Shown: positions 51,910-62,194, counted from the first letter of the stretch. The stretch is DNA of 64,000 nucleotides from Nocardia gamkensis NBRC 108242 (GCF_001612985.1 NZ_BDBM01000015.1:1-64000), one strand, 5' to 3'. The notes: generated by a model not told the origin, from the letters alone. Translations and numbers: made by a program.

Positions 51910-52587
51910 TCAGTCGGTGTTCAGCCGGAAGCCGACCCCGCGCACGGTGACGATGCGCCGTTCGGCCATGGGGCCCTCGTCGCCGATCTTGCGGCGCAAC
52001 CAGGACATGTGCATGTCCAACGTCTTGGAACCGCGCAGCTCCGCGTCGCCCCACACCTCGCGCAGGATGGTCTCGCGCGCCACCACCTGACCCGCCCGGT
52101 CGATCAGCACCTTGAGCAACTCGTATTCCTTGTTGGCCAAACCGATTTCGACTCCGTTGACCAGCACACGCCGCGCCGCGGGCTCCAGGCGAATCCCCCC
52201 GACCTCGACCGTGTCGTCGCCGATTCCGCTGCGCCGCAACAACGCTCGCACCCGGGCCAGCAGCTCGGCGAGGCGGAACGGCTTGCCGACGTAGTCGTCG
52301 GCGCCCGCGTCCAGCCCCACCACGAAATCCACCTCGTCGGTGCGCGCGGTGAGCATCAGCACGGCCAGATCGGCGCCGCGAGCGCGCACCTGACGGCATA
52401 CCTCCAGCCCGTCCATGCCGGGCAGGCCCAGATCGAGGATGAGCAGGTCATGGCCGCCTTCCAGGGCTCGTTGCAGCACGGCAGGGCCGAAACTCTCGAC
52501 GGTCACCGAGTAGCCCTCGCGGCCGAGCGCGCGTGACAGCGGGGCCGCGATGGCGTCGTCGTCCTCGGCCAGCAGTACAGCGGTCAT
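51910..52587 (-). CDS. OmpR-family response regulator
   Basis: 225 residues. The receiver domain has acidic D9-D11, phosphoacceptor D52 in LILDLGLPGMDG and K102 in YVGKPF. The winged-helix effector (about 125-223) has the KEYELLKVLIDRAGQVV and RRIVTVRGVGFRL blocks. Operon with the histidine kinase. Confidence 0.94.
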   Translation of the reverse strand: MTAVLLAEDDDAIAAPLSRALGREGYSVTVESFGPAVLQRALEGGHDLLILDLGLPGMDGLEVCRQVRARGADLAVLMLTARTDEVDFVVGLDAGADDYVGKPFRLAELLARVRALLRRSGIGDDTVEVGGIRLEPAARRVLVNGVEIGLANKEYELLKVLIDRAGQVVARETILREVWGDAELRGSKTLDMHMSWLRRKIGDEGPMAERRIVTVRGVGFRLNTD

Positions 52588-52604
52588 ACGCCCAGGTTAC
52601 GGGC

Positions 52605-53150
52605 TCACCGGTAGCTGCGACGGTCGTCGCGGCGCTCGTCGCGGCCGTCGCGATGGCGCTCGACCTCGAACACCTGGTGGTACAGCAGCGCGTGTACCTG
52701 CTGAACCGACGGGATGTCGTCGTATTCCAGCGGCTCCGAGGAGGACGACTCGATGATCAGGGTCCCGGTGCCGAGCAGCCGATCGAAGAGTCCGTGCCGG
52801 AACTGCACGCTGGAGATCCGGCTCATCGGGATGTCGATGCCGCTGTGGGTGAGCACACCCTGACGTACCAGCACCCGCCGGTCGGTGATGATGAAATGCG
52901 TCGACTTCCATCGGATAACCGGTGCGGCACAACGCCATAGCAGGATGGCCAGATACACCACCAGCACCGTGACGAGCAGCGCCGAGGCGGTGGTGCCCGT
53001 GGCCTTCTGCGAGACGAGTCCCCCCGCGAAACCGGCGAGCGCGGTGGCCACGATGAGCGTCACGATCGGCCAGAAGAGCATTTTCCAATGCGGGTGGCGA
53101 TGCAGCAGCAGCTGTTCCTCGGGCGCCAGCACATCCTCCGGATAACCCAT
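52605..53150 (-). CDS. PH-domain (bPH2) membrane protein, Rv3278c-like
   Basis: 181 residues. Two membrane segments (about 27-45 and 55-76) precede a bacterial PH domain (about 80-155; FIITDRRVLVRQGVLTHSG, SSVQFRHGLFDRLLGTG). An Arg/Asp-rich tail closes the protein (ERHRDGRDERRDDRR). The ATG at 53150 (MGYPEDVLAPEEQLL) is preferred to a start 14 codons upstream. Position matches Rv3278c in mycobacteria. Confidence 0.9.
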   Translation of the reverse strand: MGYPEDVLAPEEQLLLHRHPHWKMLFWPIVTLIVATALAGFAGGLVSQKATGTTASALLVTVLVVYLAILLWRCAAPVIRWKSTHFIITDRRVLVRQGVLTHSGIDIPMSRISSVQFRHGLFDRLLGTGTLIIESSSSEPLEYDDIPSVQQVHALLYHQVFEVERHRDGRDERRDDRRSYR

Positions 53151-53309
53151 GTCAGGAACACTACCGCCTGAAGATGCCGGAACGGCTGACACCGCAGCGC
53201 GTCATGCTGCACAATCGGCACCCTGCGTGTGACTATTCCGCGCAGTGGCTCTCTGTATCGCGCAACGCCCGGCTCACCATCATCGTCGATTCCGACCGTG
53301 GAGGAACGC

Positions 53310-54263
53310 GTGACCAAAGACCTGACCCCGCTGCAAATCCTGGCCGAACTCGAGCCCGTCGCCGAAGAGAATGTGAATCGGCACCTGTCCATGGCGAAAG
53401 ACTGGAACCCGCACGATTACGTGCCGTGGAGCCAGGGCCGCAATTTCGCCGCCTTGGGCGGCGTCGACTGGGAGCCGGAGCAATCGCACCTCGGTGAGGT
53501 CGCCCGGGTCGCCATGATCACCAATCTGCTCACCGAGGACAATTTGCCCTCCTATCACCGGGAGATCGCACAGAACTTCTCCGAGGACGGTCCGTGGGGC
53601 ACCTGGGTCGACCGTTGGACCGCCGAGGAGAATCGCCACGGCATCGCCATGCGGGACTACCTGGTCGTCACCCGCGCCGTCGATCCGGTCGCACTGGAAG
53701 AGGCCCGGATGATCCACATGAGCAACGGCGTCCAGTCACCGGAAGGGTGGGGCGGATTCCTGGCGAGCGTCGCGTACGTCACCTTCCAGGAGCTGGCCAC
53801 CCGTGTGTCCCACCGCAATACGGGCAAGGCATGCAACGACGCCGTCGCCGACCGCCTGCTCCAGCGCATCTCCGCCGACGAGAACCTGCACATGATCTTC
53901 TATCGCTCGATATGCGGCGCCGCGCTCGACCTGGTCCCCGACCAAGCGCTGCCCGCGATCACCAGGATCGTGCGGAATTTCCTGATGCCCGGCGCCGGGA
54001 TGCCGAATTTCCGCCGCTACGGCGTGCTGATGGCCAAGCACGGCATCTACGATCTGCGCCAGCATCTGGAGGAGGTGCTCCAGCCGGTGCTCAAGCAATG
54101 GAACGTCTTCGAGCGCTCCGATTACGGGCCGCGCGGCGAGCAGGCGCGCGACGAACTGGGCGAGTTCCTGGAGAAGCTGGGCAAGGACGTGATCAAGTTC
54201 GAGGAGCAGCGCGATCGCGCCCTCGCCCGGGATGCCTCGCGCGGCGTCGCCCAGCGCGCCTGA
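53310..54263 (+). CDS. desA: Acyl-ACP desaturase (DesA-like, diiron)
   Basis: 317 residues. Diiron ligands are visible: E77 in TEDNLPSYH, E107 and H110 in EENRHG, E161 in FQELAT, and E191 and H194 in DENLHM. This is the soluble stearoyl-ACP-type desaturase that introduces a double bond into acyl-ACP, as DesA1/DesA2 do in mycolate and fatty acid synthesis. The GTG at 53310 follows TGGAGGAA at 53299-53306; the frame to 53229 lacks family residues. It is inserted in the otherwise mycobacteria-like block beside birA. Confidence 0.93.
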   Translation: MTKDLTPLQILAELEPVAEENVNRHLSMAKDWNPHDYVPWSQGRNFAALGGVDWEPEQSHLGEVARVAMITNLLTEDNLPSYHREIAQNFSEDGPWGTWVDRWTAEENRHGIAMRDYLVVTRAVDPVALEEARMIHMSNGVQSPEGWGGFLASVAYVTFQELATRVSHRNTGKACNDAVADRLLQRISADENLHMIFYRSICGAALDLVPDQALPAITRIVRNFLMPGAGMPNFRRYGVLMAKHGIYDLRQHLEEVLQPVLKQWNVFERSDYGPRGEQARDELGEFLEKLGKDVIKFEEQRDRALARDASRGVAQRA

Positions 54264-54324
54264 GGCACGCCGCCGCGCGTTGCCGGCGCCGGACCACCCG
54301 CCGCGCCGCCGGGCGGTCCGGCGC

Positions 54325-55131
54325 TCAGTACTGGGCGCGCAGATGCGTGACGTCGCCTGCGGATACCGCTTGCCCGCCGATGAGCAGGCGGCCGTACTCG
54401 TCGACGCCCTCTGCGACGCCGGTCAGCGTCCGGTCCCCGGGCAGCTCGGCACGGACCTCGGCGCCGATCGTGGCGCACCGCTCGCGATAGGCGGCGGCCA
54501 GCTCGTCGATCGCCCAGTCCGCGTCGCGCCACGCGGTGAAGCGGCGGGCGAACTCGGTCAGCAGGGATCGCACGAGCACCGTGCGATCGGTCTGCCGCGA
54601 GCCGGCGATGGTGAGCGAGGTGGCGTGCGGCACCGGCAGTTCCTCTTCGGTCAGGCTCACGTTTAGTCCGAGCCCGATCACCACGGCGGGCGCGCCGCCC
54701 TCCGCACTCGCCGCGACCTCGGCCAGGATGCCCGCCACCTTGCGGCTCCCGATCAGCACGTCGTTGGGCCATTTGAGTTCGGCGGGCACGCCCGCCGCGG
54801 TCCGCAGCGCGTCGACCACTGCCACGCCGGTCAGCAGTGCGAGCCAGGCGAGCGAGGCCGGGCCGATCCCGGGCAACCGCACCAGCAGCGACATCGCCAG
54901 CTGCGCCCGCGGCGGGCTGACCCAGGTGCGCGCGTGCCTGCCGCGACCCTGCACCTGGGTCTCCGCCAGCAGAACCACGCGGTCGGCGGCCGGATCGGCC
55001 GCCAGCGCGATCAGATCCGCGTTCGTGGACCCGGTCGACTCGACCACATCGATCCGCGTGAAGAACGACAGCTCGGGCGACTCGACGGCACTGCGCCGCA
55101 ACTGCTCTGCATCCAACGGTGGCCTCTGCAC
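54325..55131 (-). CDS. birA: Biotin-[acetyl-CoA-carboxylase] ligase
   Basis: 268 residues, no N-terminal repressor HTH. The biotinyl-AMP loop GRGRHART (62-69), KWPNDVLI with K120, and GLGLNVS are intact, with an SH3-like C-terminal domain. It biotinylates AccA3 (K567), encoded 5 kb away. The 3' end faces desA. Confidence 0.95.
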   Translation of the reverse strand: MQRPPLDAEQLRRSAVESPELSFFTRIDVVESTGSTNADLIALAADPAADRVVLLAETQVQGRGRHARTWVSPPRAQLAMSLLVRLPGIGPASLAWLALLTGVAVVDALRTAAGVPAELKWPNDVLIGSRKVAGILAEVAASAEGGAPAVVIGLGLNVSLTEEELPVPHATSLTIAGSRQTDRTVLVRSLLTEFARRFTAWRDADWAIDELAAAYRERCATIGAEVRAELPGDRTLTGVAEGVDEYGRLLIGGQAVSAGDVTHLRAQY

Positions 55132-55159
55132 ACCGGCAGGCTACTCGTCGTGCCGGGCG

Positions 55160-55351
55160 CTACCCGACCAGGTCATACGAGGAGACGATCGGGTCGCGCG
55201 CCGCCGCACCCATCCCGTCGCCGTCCTCCCGCTCGCCTTCGGACGCCTCGGCCCACACCTCGGGCTCGCCGTACTTCGGCGCCTCCTCGGTGGTCCGTGT
55301 CCACGCCGTCTCGGCCGCGTACTCCGCGCGAGCTCTACCCCATTCCCACAT
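55160..55351 (-). CDS. Small acidic unknown protein, 63 aa
   Basis: The ATG at 55351 has GAGGAG just upstream, and the frame ends 28 bp before the birA start. It is rich in Glu ([21 protein letters not shown]), with a conserved-looking end SSYDLVG. It sits upstream of birA in the same direction. Function unknown. Confidence 0.6.
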   Translation of the reverse strand: MWEWGRARAEYAAETAWTRTTEEAPKYGEPEVWAEASEGEREDGDGMGAAARDPIVSSYDLVG

Positions 55352-55541
55352 GACGCGCTCCTCCCCCACTCGGAAATTCGTCGCCCTCAGGCTAAGTGGG
55401 CAGGACCGGTCGGCGATACTCATTTTCCGCCTTCCGAACCCGGCTACCGACCAGGAAGTTTGCCTGGGAAAATTGATCTAGCTGCGGTTTTCTACTCGCC
55501 GGTAGCCCGGTCTTGGTTAGAAAGTAAACGCTGGTACTGGT

Positions 55542-55556
55542 TACACTCCGATGCCA
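55542..55556 (+). promoter_or_regulatory. Probable leaderless promoter of accD5
   Basis: TACACT at 55542-55547 is eight bases before the ATG at 55556, and no ribosome site lies before that ATG. The sequence TACACTCCG is identical to that before the GtrA gene at 50049. Confidence 0.6.
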
Positions 55557-57196
55557 TGACGAGTGTCCAGCAGCAGCCCGCATCAGGTCCGGCGGGCTCC
55601 CCCGATATCCACACCACCGCCGGGAAGCTGGCTGACCTGCGGAATCGGCTGGAAGAGGCCAAGCACCCGATGGGTGAGGCCGCGGTCGACAAGGTGCACG
55701 CGAAGGGCAAGATGACCGCCCGCGAGCGCATCCTCGCGCTGCTGGACGAAGGGTCCTTCGTCGAGCTCGACGCCCTGGCCCGCCACCGCAGCGTCAACTT
55801 CGGCCTGGAGAACAACCGCCCGCTCGGCGACGGCGTGGTGACCGGTTACGGCACCATCGACGGCCGCGACGTCTGCATCTTCAGCCAGGACGTGACGGTG
55901 TTCGGCGGCAGCCTCGGCGAGGTCTACGGCGAGAAGATCGTCAAGGTGATGGATCTGGCGCTGAAGACCGGCCGCCCGCTGATCGGCATCAACGAGGGCG
56001 CGGGCGCCCGCATCCAGGAGGGCGTGGTCTCGCTCGGTCTCTACGGCGAGATCTTCCACCGCAACATCCAGGCCTCCGGCGTGATCCCGCAGATCTCGCT
56101 GATCATGGGCCCGGCCGCCGGTGGCCACGTGTACTCCCCGGCGCTGACCGACTTCGTCGTCATGGTCGACGGCACCAGCCAGATGTTCGTCACCGGCCCG
56201 GACGTCATCAAGACGGTCACCGGTGAGGACGTCACCATGGAGGACCTGGGCGGCGCGCACACGCACATGACCAAGTCCGGCGTCGCGCACTACGTCGCCT
56301 CCGGCGAGCAGGACGCCCTGGACTACGTCAAGGACCTGCTGTCCTACCTGCCGAGCAACAACCGCGCCGAGGCGCCCCGCTTCCCGGCCACCGACCCGAT
56401 CGACGGCGCGATCGAGGACTCGCTCACCGACGAGGACCTCGAGCTGGACACGATCATCCCGGACTCGCCGAACCAGCCCTACGACATGCACGAGGTGATC
56501 CGGCGTCTGCTCGACGACGACGAGTTCCTCGAGGTGCAGGCCGAGCGCGCGATGAACATCATCGTCGGCTTCGGCCGGATCGACGGCCGCAGCGTCGGCA
56601 TCGTGGCCAACCAGCCCACCCAGTTCGCGGGCTGCCTGGACATCGACGCCTCGGAGAAGGCCGCGCGCTTCGTGCGCACCTGCGACGCGTTCAACATCCC
56701 GATCATCACCCTGGTCGACGTGCCCGGCTTCCTGCCCGGCACCGGACAGGAATACAACGGCATCATCCGGCGCGGCGCGAAGCTGCTCTACGCCTACGGT
56801 GAGGCCACTGTGGGCAAAATCACGATCATCACCCGCAAGGCCTACGGCGGCGCCTACGACGTCATGGGTTCCAAGCACATGGGCGCCGATGTGAACCTCG
56901 CCTGGCCGACCGCCCAGATCGCCGTCATGGGCGCTTCCGGCGCCGTCGGGTTCGTCTACCGCAAGCAGCTGCAGCAGGCCGCCAAAGAGGGCGGAGACGT
57001 CGATGCGCTGCGGCTCGAGCTCCAGAACGAGTACGAGGACACGCTCGTGAACCCGTACGTCGCCGCCGAGCGTGGATACGTGGACGCGGTGATCCCGCCG
57101 TCGCACACGCGCGGCCAGATCGTGTCCGCGCTGCGACTGCTCGAACGCAAGATGGTGACCCTTCCGCCGAAGAAACACGGCAACATCCCGCTGTGA
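55556..57196 (+). CDS. accD5: Acyl-CoA carboxylase beta (carboxyltransferase) subunit
   Basis: 546 residues. Two carboxyltransferase domains (about 30-270 and 300-530). The acyl-CoA region has [18 protein letters not shown] and the oxyanion glycines [13 protein letters not shown]; the biotin side has [15 protein letters not shown] and [13 protein letters not shown]. With AccA3 and AccE5 it carboxylates propionyl-CoA (and acetyl-CoA) to methylmalonyl/malonyl-CoA. Start and length fit AccD5. Confidence 0.95.
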   Translation: MTSVQQQPASGPAGSPDIHTTAGKLADLRNRLEEAKHPMGEAAVDKVHAKGKMTARERILALLDEGSFVELDALARHRSVNFGLENNRPLGDGVVTGYGTIDGRDVCIFSQDVTVFGGSLGEVYGEKIVKVMDLALKTGRPLIGINEGAGARIQEGVVSLGLYGEIFHRNIQASGVIPQISLIMGPAAGGHVYSPALTDFVVMVDGTSQMFVTGPDVIKTVTGEDVTMEDLGGAHTHMTKSGVAHYVASGEQDALDYVKDLLSYLPSNNRAEAPRFPATDPIDGAIEDSLTDEDLELDTIIPDSPNQPYDMHEVIRRLLDDDEFLEVQAERAMNIIVGFGRIDGRSVGIVANQPTQFAGCLDIDASEKAARFVRTCDAFNIPIITLVDVPGFLPGTGQEYNGIIRRGAKLLYAYGEATVGKITIITRKAYGGAYDVMGSKHMGADVNLAWPTAQIAVMGASGAVGFVYRKQLQQAAKEGGDVDALRLELQNEYEDTLVNPYVAAERGYVDAVIPPSHTRGQIVSALRLLERKMVTLPPKKHGNIPL

Positions 57197-57387
57197 TCGA
57201 GCGATACGCTCGATAGGCCGCGCACAAAGGGTGGCATCGGCCTCGGTAACACTTACTCTGGCGTGTACCGGCTTGTTGCAGAGACGCAATGAGTGCATCC
57301 GAGGACGAATGCTTCATCCGTAGCTAGTCGGAAAACGGGAATAGCCTGATCAGTCCGCTGATAGAGGCGAAGAGAGGACCTGGCACT

Positions 57388-57723
57388 GTGACGACCGTGG
57401 CAGAAGAAGATGTGTTGAGCGCCGTCGAACTGGATCTCACAGTCGACCCGATCGCAGACGAGACCGGTGCCTCCACCGGCTCCGACGCGGCAGCGCTATC
57501 CGCCGAGGCCACCGCTGAGCCGTTCTTCCGTGTCGTGAAGGGCTCGCCGAGCGACGAAGAACTCGCCGCGCTGGTGTGCGTGCTGTCCGCCGTGGCGAAC
57601 AGCGCCGCGCCCACCGGCCCCGCCGGGCCGCCCGATATGTGGGGCCACCCGACGCTGATGCATCGCGGATCTTCGCCGTTCTCCCCGTACGCCTTCCCGC
57701 AGCTGTCCCACTTGCGCGGGTGA
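57388..57723 (+). CDS. accE5: Acyl-CoA carboxylase epsilon subunit
   Basis: 111 residues, a low-complexity N-terminus and the epsilon core PFFRVVKGSPSDEELAALVCVLSA followed by WGHPTLMHR and FSPYAFPQLSHLRG. It stabilises and activates the AccA3-AccD5 holoenzyme. GTG start; 191 bp after accD5. Its stop overlaps the maf GTG (GTGA). Confidence 0.92.
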   Translation: MTTVAEEDVLSAVELDLTVDPIADETGASTGSDAAALSAEATAEPFFRVVKGSPSDEELAALVCVLSAVANSAAPTGPAGPPDMWGHPTLMHRGSSPFSPYAFPQLSHLRG

Positions 57724-58352
57724 CGCGGCTGATCCTGGCTTCCGCGTCCCCGGCCCGCCGGGAGGTTCTCCGCTCGGCGGGCATCGACCCGATCGTCCGG
57801 GTCTCCGCCGTGGACGAGGACGCGGTCGCCGCCGCCCTTCCCGCGGACACGCCACCGCGCGCGGTCGTGGTGGAACTGGCGCGCGCCAAAGCGGCCGCCG
57901 TGGCCGCGGACATTCCGGAGTTGGCCGGCGACTGTGTTGTGGTGGCGTGCGATTCGATGCTGCTCGTCGACGGCGAGTTGCAGGGCAAGCCGCACACCGC
58001 TGAGGTCGCTCGCGCGCGGTGGGGCGACATGGCCGGGCGCAGCGCGGATCTGGTCACCGGTCACTGCGTGGTGCGGATGCGGGATGGCCGGATCACCGCC
58101 GAGGCGGTCGATTGCAGCAGCACCACCGTGCACTTCGCCAAGCCGGAGCCGGACGAGCTGGACGCCTACATCGCGACCGGTGAGCCGCTCGAGGTGGCGG
58201 GCGCGTTCACACTCGACGGGCTGGGCGGCTGGTTCGTCGATCGCATCGACGGCGACCCGTCCAGCGTCATCGGCATCGGGCTACCACTGCTGCGCCGACT
58301 GCTTGGCGATGTTGGGATCAGCGTTACGCAGTTGTGGGGCCACACGGCCTGA
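57720..58352 (+). CDS. maf: Maf-type nucleotide pyrophosphatase
   Basis: 210 residues, with LILASASPARREVLRSAG at the N-terminus and VVVACDSMLLVDGELQGKP, the Maf signature. Hydrolyses dTTP/UTP or modified nucleotides. The GTG overlaps the accE5 stop by 4 bp. The last 72 bp are antisense to the regulator on the other strand. Confidence 0.94.
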   Translation: MTRLILASASPARREVLRSAGIDPIVRVSAVDEDAVAAALPADTPPRAVVVELARAKAAAVAADIPELAGDCVVVACDSMLLVDGELQGKPHTAEVARARWGDMAGRSADLVTGHCVVRMRDGRITAEAVDCSSTTVHFAKPEPDELDAYIATGEPLEVAGAFTLDGLGGWFVDRIDGDPSSVIGIGLPLLRRLLGDVGISVTQLWGHTA

Positions 58353-59057
58353 TGGCGCGCTGAACGCCTCGGCGTCCCCGCCCGGGGACACCGGCGCCGC
58401 CTCCTGTGCCTCGGCGCGCTGTGCCGCGATGAGTTCGAGCCGGGCCACGCACAGCTCCGGTTCCACGAACGGGTGCATCCGCACGTCGATCGTCCCGTGC
58501 GCGCCGCCCCGGTCGATCACCTCTTCGAGCAGGCCGAGGTGTACGCCGCACACCACCTCGGAGTGCGTCCGCGCCAGTTCGCGCAGCGGGCACGCCGTCA
58601 GACGGATCAGCACCTTGCCCTCGGTCTCCGAGGACGGGTCGCGCTCGGGCGCGAAGCCCAGTTCCGACATCAACGTCATCGTGAGGTCCTTGGCGTCCTC
58701 CAGCGACTCCACCCGATGGTCACCCACGTCGAGTCTGCTGCCCCAGGCGCGGCCCGCCGCGATCGCGGCCTCGGATCTGCGCCGCGCGTCCGGGCCGAGC
58801 TGATCGGCGAGCACCTGCGCCAGGTCCTGATAACCCACCGATCGCTGCACCGCGCTGTATCCGATACGCGGCCGCCCACGGCCGCGCGGCGGCTGCTGGA
58901 ACTGCCGGACGAGGGATTCCCTGGTGAGCACATCGAGATGGAAACGGACCGTGGTGACGTGCTGTCCGGTGATTCTGGCCAGTTCCTGGGCGTCGAGAGG
59001 CTCGCTGGCGCCACGTAGGATCGCGAGCAGTCGCCGCCGCGGCCAAGAATCGGACAT
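58281..59057 (-). CDS. HTH transcriptional regulator (SufR/ArsR-like)
   Basis: 258 residues. A winged helix (about 5-75; LARITGQHVTTVRFHLDVL, then the PRGRGRPRIGY wing) is joined to a sensor domain ending in TACPLRELARTHSEVVCGVHLGLLEEVI, whose cysteines and overall form match the DeoR/SufR-type family, where they may bind a metal or iron-sulfur cluster. Its tail overlaps maf by 72 bp. It is divergent from sseA. Targets unknown. Confidence 0.85.
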   Translation of the reverse strand: MSDSWPRRRLLAILRGASEPLDAQELARITGQHVTTVRFHLDVLTRESLVRQFQQPPRGRGRPRIGYSAVQRSVGYQDLAQVLADQLGPDARRRSEAAIAAGRAWGSRLDVGDHRVESLEDAKDLTMTLMSELGFAPERDPSSETEGKVLIRLTACPLRELARTHSEVVCGVHLGLLEEVIDRGGAHGTIDVRMHPFVEPELCVARLELIAAQRAEAQEAAPVSPGGDAEAFSAPSGRVAPQLRNADPNIAKQSAQQW

Positions 59058-59226
59058 AGCTCACCCCTCCTCCCGGGAGACTTTATCGGATGTAGGTGCC
59101 CTTTATTCGGCCCTCATCCGATTTGTGATCTGAAACGAGAGTCACTGTCGCCTCACCCCTACCATCGCTGTGAGGCCTCGAACCGCTGTCACCACCGTCC
59201 ACCCATGCGTGAAGGACCCAAACACC

Positions 59227-60144
59227 GTGCCCGTCGCTCCGGACCCTCATCCCTCACTCGGTTCCTACGCACACCCTCACCGACTAGTAACCACTGAGTG
59301 GCTGTCGGCAAACATAGGCGCGCGGGGACTCGAGATCATCGAGGCCAACGAGGACACGCTGCTGTACGACATCGGGCATGTTCCGGGCGCCACCAAACTG
59401 GATTGGCGAAGCGATCTGAACGATCCGGTCACGCGCGACTATATCGACGGAACCCGCTTCACCGAACTGATGCGCGCCAAAGGGATAGATCGTGACGACA
59501 CTGTCGTGATCTACGGCGATCGCGGAAACATCCAAGCGGCGCACACGGCGTGGGTATTCACCCTGTTCGGGCACGAGGACGTGCGCCTGCTCGACGGCGG
59601 ACGCGCGGCCTGGATCTCCGAGGGGCGCGACACGACGTTCGAACCCGGCCGTCCGGTGCGCAGCGCCTACCCGGCCGTGCGCCGGGACGACAGCACCTTC
59701 CGCGCCTTCCGCGAGGACGTGCTCGCCCACCTCGGCAAACCGGTGATCGACGTACGTTCGGCCGAGGAATACTCCGGCACGCGCGTGCTCGACCCGGCCA
59801 TGGCCCAGGACGCGGCGTTGCGCGGCGGCCACATTCCCAGCGCGTCGAACATCCCGTGGACCGAGGCGTTCGCCGCCGACGGGAGATTCCGCTCGCGCGC
59901 CGAACTCGACGACGTCTACCGCGCGTCGGCCGGCCAGGACGAGGTGATCGTCTACAGTCGAGTCGGCGCGCGATCCAGCCACAGCTGGTTCGTCCTGACC
60001 TACCTGCTCGGGCGCGACGGAGTACGCAACTACGACGGCTCCTGGACCGAGTGGGGAAACTCGGTGCGGATGCCGATCGCCAAGGGGGACGAACCGGGCG
60101 AAGTGCCGGCACGCGGCGGTTCTCGACGCACCAGGAGCAGGTGA
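59227..60144 (+). CDS. sseA: SseA-type two-domain rhodanese lacking the active-site cysteine
   Basis: About 305 residues. Both rhodanese domains are intact (DIGHVPGATKLDWRSDLND; RGGHIPSASNIPW), and the end has YDGSWTEWGNSVRMPI. At the catalytic loop the sequence reads VYSRVGARSSHSW: S244 (AGT at 59956-59958) where active SseA-type enzymes have Cys. Sulfur transfer is thus doubtful, although the fold and loop are kept. A GTG at 59227 gives family length; the frame is open to 59170. It lies between the HTH regulator and accA3, as sseA does in mycobacteria. Confidence 0.9.
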   Translation: MPVAPDPHPSLGSYAHPHRLVTTEWLSANIGARGLEIIEANEDTLLYDIGHVPGATKLDWRSDLNDPVTRDYIDGTRFTELMRAKGIDRDDTVVIYGDRGNIQAAHTAWVFTLFGHEDVRLLDGGRAAWISEGRDTTFEPGRPVRSAYPAVRRDDSTFRAFREDVLAHLGKPVIDVRSAEEYSGTRVLDPAMAQDAALRGGHIPSASNIPWTEAFAADGRFRSRAELDDVYRASAGQDEVIVYSRVGARSSHSWFVLTYLLGRDGVRNYDGSWTEWGNSVRMPIAKGDEPGEVPARGGSRRTRSR

Positions 60145-60341
60145 GTCGGGCGCGGTCCCAAACACCGGCCGCGTACATTGTGATCCGCGACCTACTGTTG
60201 AGTAGGGCTAGCCGAGTTCGGCGTCTGTTGGCAGACTGCCTACACTCGCCCGAGACGTAAACAAGTCGATTATGGGAGCGGAGGCTGCACAGCGACCCCA
60301 CCCCCGGCGAAGCGACCAGAAGAATGCACACAGGAGGCTCA

Positions 60342-62147
60342 GTGCCCAGCCATGCCAGCGCGCGGATCACAAAGGTACTCGTAGCTAACCGAGGCGAGAT
60401 CGCCGTGCGCGTGATCCGGGCGGCCAAGGACGCCGGCATCGGCAGCGTCGCGGTCTACGCAGAGCCGGACGCGGATGCCCCGTTCGTCAAGCTCGCCGAC
60501 GAGGCCTTCGCCCTGGGCGGCCAGACCTCGGCCGAGTCGTACCTCGTGTTCGACAAGATCCTCGACGCCGCCGCCAGGTCCGGCGCCGACGCCATCCACC
60601 CCGGTTACGGCTTCCTCTCCGAGAACGCCGACTTCGCCCAGGCCGTCATCGACGCCGGGCTGATCTGGATCGGCCCCTCCCCGCAGTCCATTCGCGACCT
60701 GGGCGACAAGGTCACCGCGCGGCACATCGCCGAGCGCGCGAAGGCGCCGATGGCCGCGGGCACCAAGGACCCGGTCAAGGACGCGACCGAGGTCGTCGAG
60801 TTCGCGAAGAAGTACGGTGTGCCGGTCGCGATCAAGGCGGCCTTCGGTGGTGGCGGCCGCGGCATGAAGGTCGCGCACTCCATCGAGGAGATCCCGGAGC
60901 TGTACGACTCGGCCGTCCGCGAGGCCACCGCCGCCTTCGGCCGCGGTGAGTGCTTCGTCGAGCAGTACCTGGACAAGGCCCGCCACGTCGAGGCGCAGGT
61001 CATCGCCGACAAGCATGGCAACGTCATCGTCGCGGGCACCCGCGACTGCTCGTTGCAGCGGCGCTTCCAGAAGCTCGTCGAGGAGGCCCCCGCGCCGTTC
61101 CTGTCCGACGAGGTGCGCGCGAAGATCCACGCCTCCGCCAAGGCCATCTGCAAGGAAGCCGGCTACTACGGCGCGGGCACCGTCGAGTACCTGGTGCAGG
61201 GCGAGACCGTCTCCTTCCTCGAGGTGAACACCCGGCTGCAGGTCGAGCACCCGGTCACCGAGGAGACCGCGGGCATCGACCTGGTGCGCCAGCAGTTCCG
61301 CATCGCCAACGGCGAGAAGCTGGAGTTCACCGAGGACCCGACGCCGCGCGGCCACGCCTTCGAGTTCCGCATCAACGGCGAGGACGCCGGCCGCGGCTTC
61401 CTGCCCGCTCCCGGCCCGGTGACCGTGTACAAGGAGCCGTCGGGCCCCGGTGTACGCGTGGACTCCGGCGTGGTGGCCGGCAGCGTGATCGGCGGGCAGT
61501 TCGACTCGATGCTGGCCAAGCTGATCGTCACCGGCGAGAACCGCACGCAGGCACTGGAGCGCGCGCGGCGCGCGCTGGCCGAGTTCGAGGTCGACGGCCT
61601 GGCCACGGTCATTCCGTTCCACCGGGCGATCGTCGAGGACCCGGCGTTCATCGGTGACGGCGAGAAGTTCGACGTCTACACCAAGTGGATCGAAAACGAG
61701 TGGGTCAACACCGTCGAGCCGTTCACCGGTGCGGGCGCCCCTGCCGATGAGGATGAGGACCAGCCGCGTCAGAAGGTCGTCGTCGAGGTCGGTGGCCGCC
61801 GGGTCGAGGTGTCGCTGCCGGGCAACTTCACCGTCGGCGCCGGTGCGGCCGGTGCGGCGGGTAACGGCGCCGGGGTGATCCGCAAGAAGCCGAAGCCGCG
61901 CAAGCGTGGCGGCGCGGGCGGCGGCGCGGCCTCCGGTGACGCGGTCACCGCTCCGATGCAGGGCACCGTCGTCAAGGTCGCGGTGGAAGAGGGCCAGTCG
62001 GTCGAGGCGGGCGATCTGATCGTGGTGCTCGAGGCCATGAAGATGGAGAACCCGGTCAACGCCCACAAGGCGGGTGTGGTCACCGGTCTGTCCGTCGAGA
62101 CGGGCGCGGCGATCACGCAGGGCACGGTTCTCGCCGAGATCAAGTAG
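60342..62147 (+). CDS. accA3: Acyl-CoA carboxylase alpha subunit (biotin carboxylase + BCCP)
   Basis: 601 residues. Biotin carboxylase (1-450; [39 protein letters not shown]), a basic linker, then BCCP with biotinyl-Lys K567 in EAMKMENP. It serves several carboxyltransferases, including AccD5. The GTG at 60342 follows AGGAGG at 60331-60336. A strong hairpin terminator follows. Confidence 0.96.
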   Translation: MPSHASARITKVLVANRGEIAVRVIRAAKDAGIGSVAVYAEPDADAPFVKLADEAFALGGQTSAESYLVFDKILDAAARSGADAIHPGYGFLSENADFAQAVIDAGLIWIGPSPQSIRDLGDKVTARHIAERAKAPMAAGTKDPVKDATEVVEFAKKYGVPVAIKAAFGGGGRGMKVAHSIEEIPELYDSAVREATAAFGRGECFVEQYLDKARHVEAQVIADKHGNVIVAGTRDCSLQRRFQKLVEEAPAPFLSDEVRAKIHASAKAICKEAGYYGAGTVEYLVQGETVSFLEVNTRLQVEHPVTEETAGIDLVRQQFRIANGEKLEFTEDPTPRGHAFEFRINGEDAGRGFLPAPGPVTVYKEPSGPGVRVDSGVVAGSVIGGQFDSMLAKLIVTGENRTQALERARRALAEFEVDGLATVIPFHRAIVEDPAFIGDGEKFDVYTKWIENEWVNTVEPFTGAGAPADEDEDQPRQKVVVEVGGRRVEVSLPGNFTVGAGAAGAAGNGAGVIRKKPKPRKRGGAGGGAASGDAVTAPMQGTVVKVAVEEGQSVEAGDLIVVLEAMKMENPVNAHKAGVVTGLSVETGAAITQGTVLAEIK

Positions 62148-62156
62148 CAACGTCAC

Positions 62157-62194
62157 GAAGCGGGCGCGGGACCACGAGGTTCCGCGCCCGCTTC
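62157..62194 (+). terminator. Hairpin terminator after accA3
   Basis: A 17-bp stem (GAAGCGGGCGCGGGACC with GGTTCCGCGCCCGCTTC, one G-T pair) around ACGA, 9 bp after the accA3 stop. No U-tract. Confidence 0.85.

Noticed and set aside
54536..55555. N-terminal extension of the accD5 frame
   Set aside because: Reads antisense to birA, has no family residues; AccD5 length fits the ATG at 55556.
58281..58352. Possible misannotation due to maf/regulator overlap
   Set aside because: Both genes have clear family motifs; a 72-bp convergent overlap is tolerable, and the regulator's tail is simply low-complexity.
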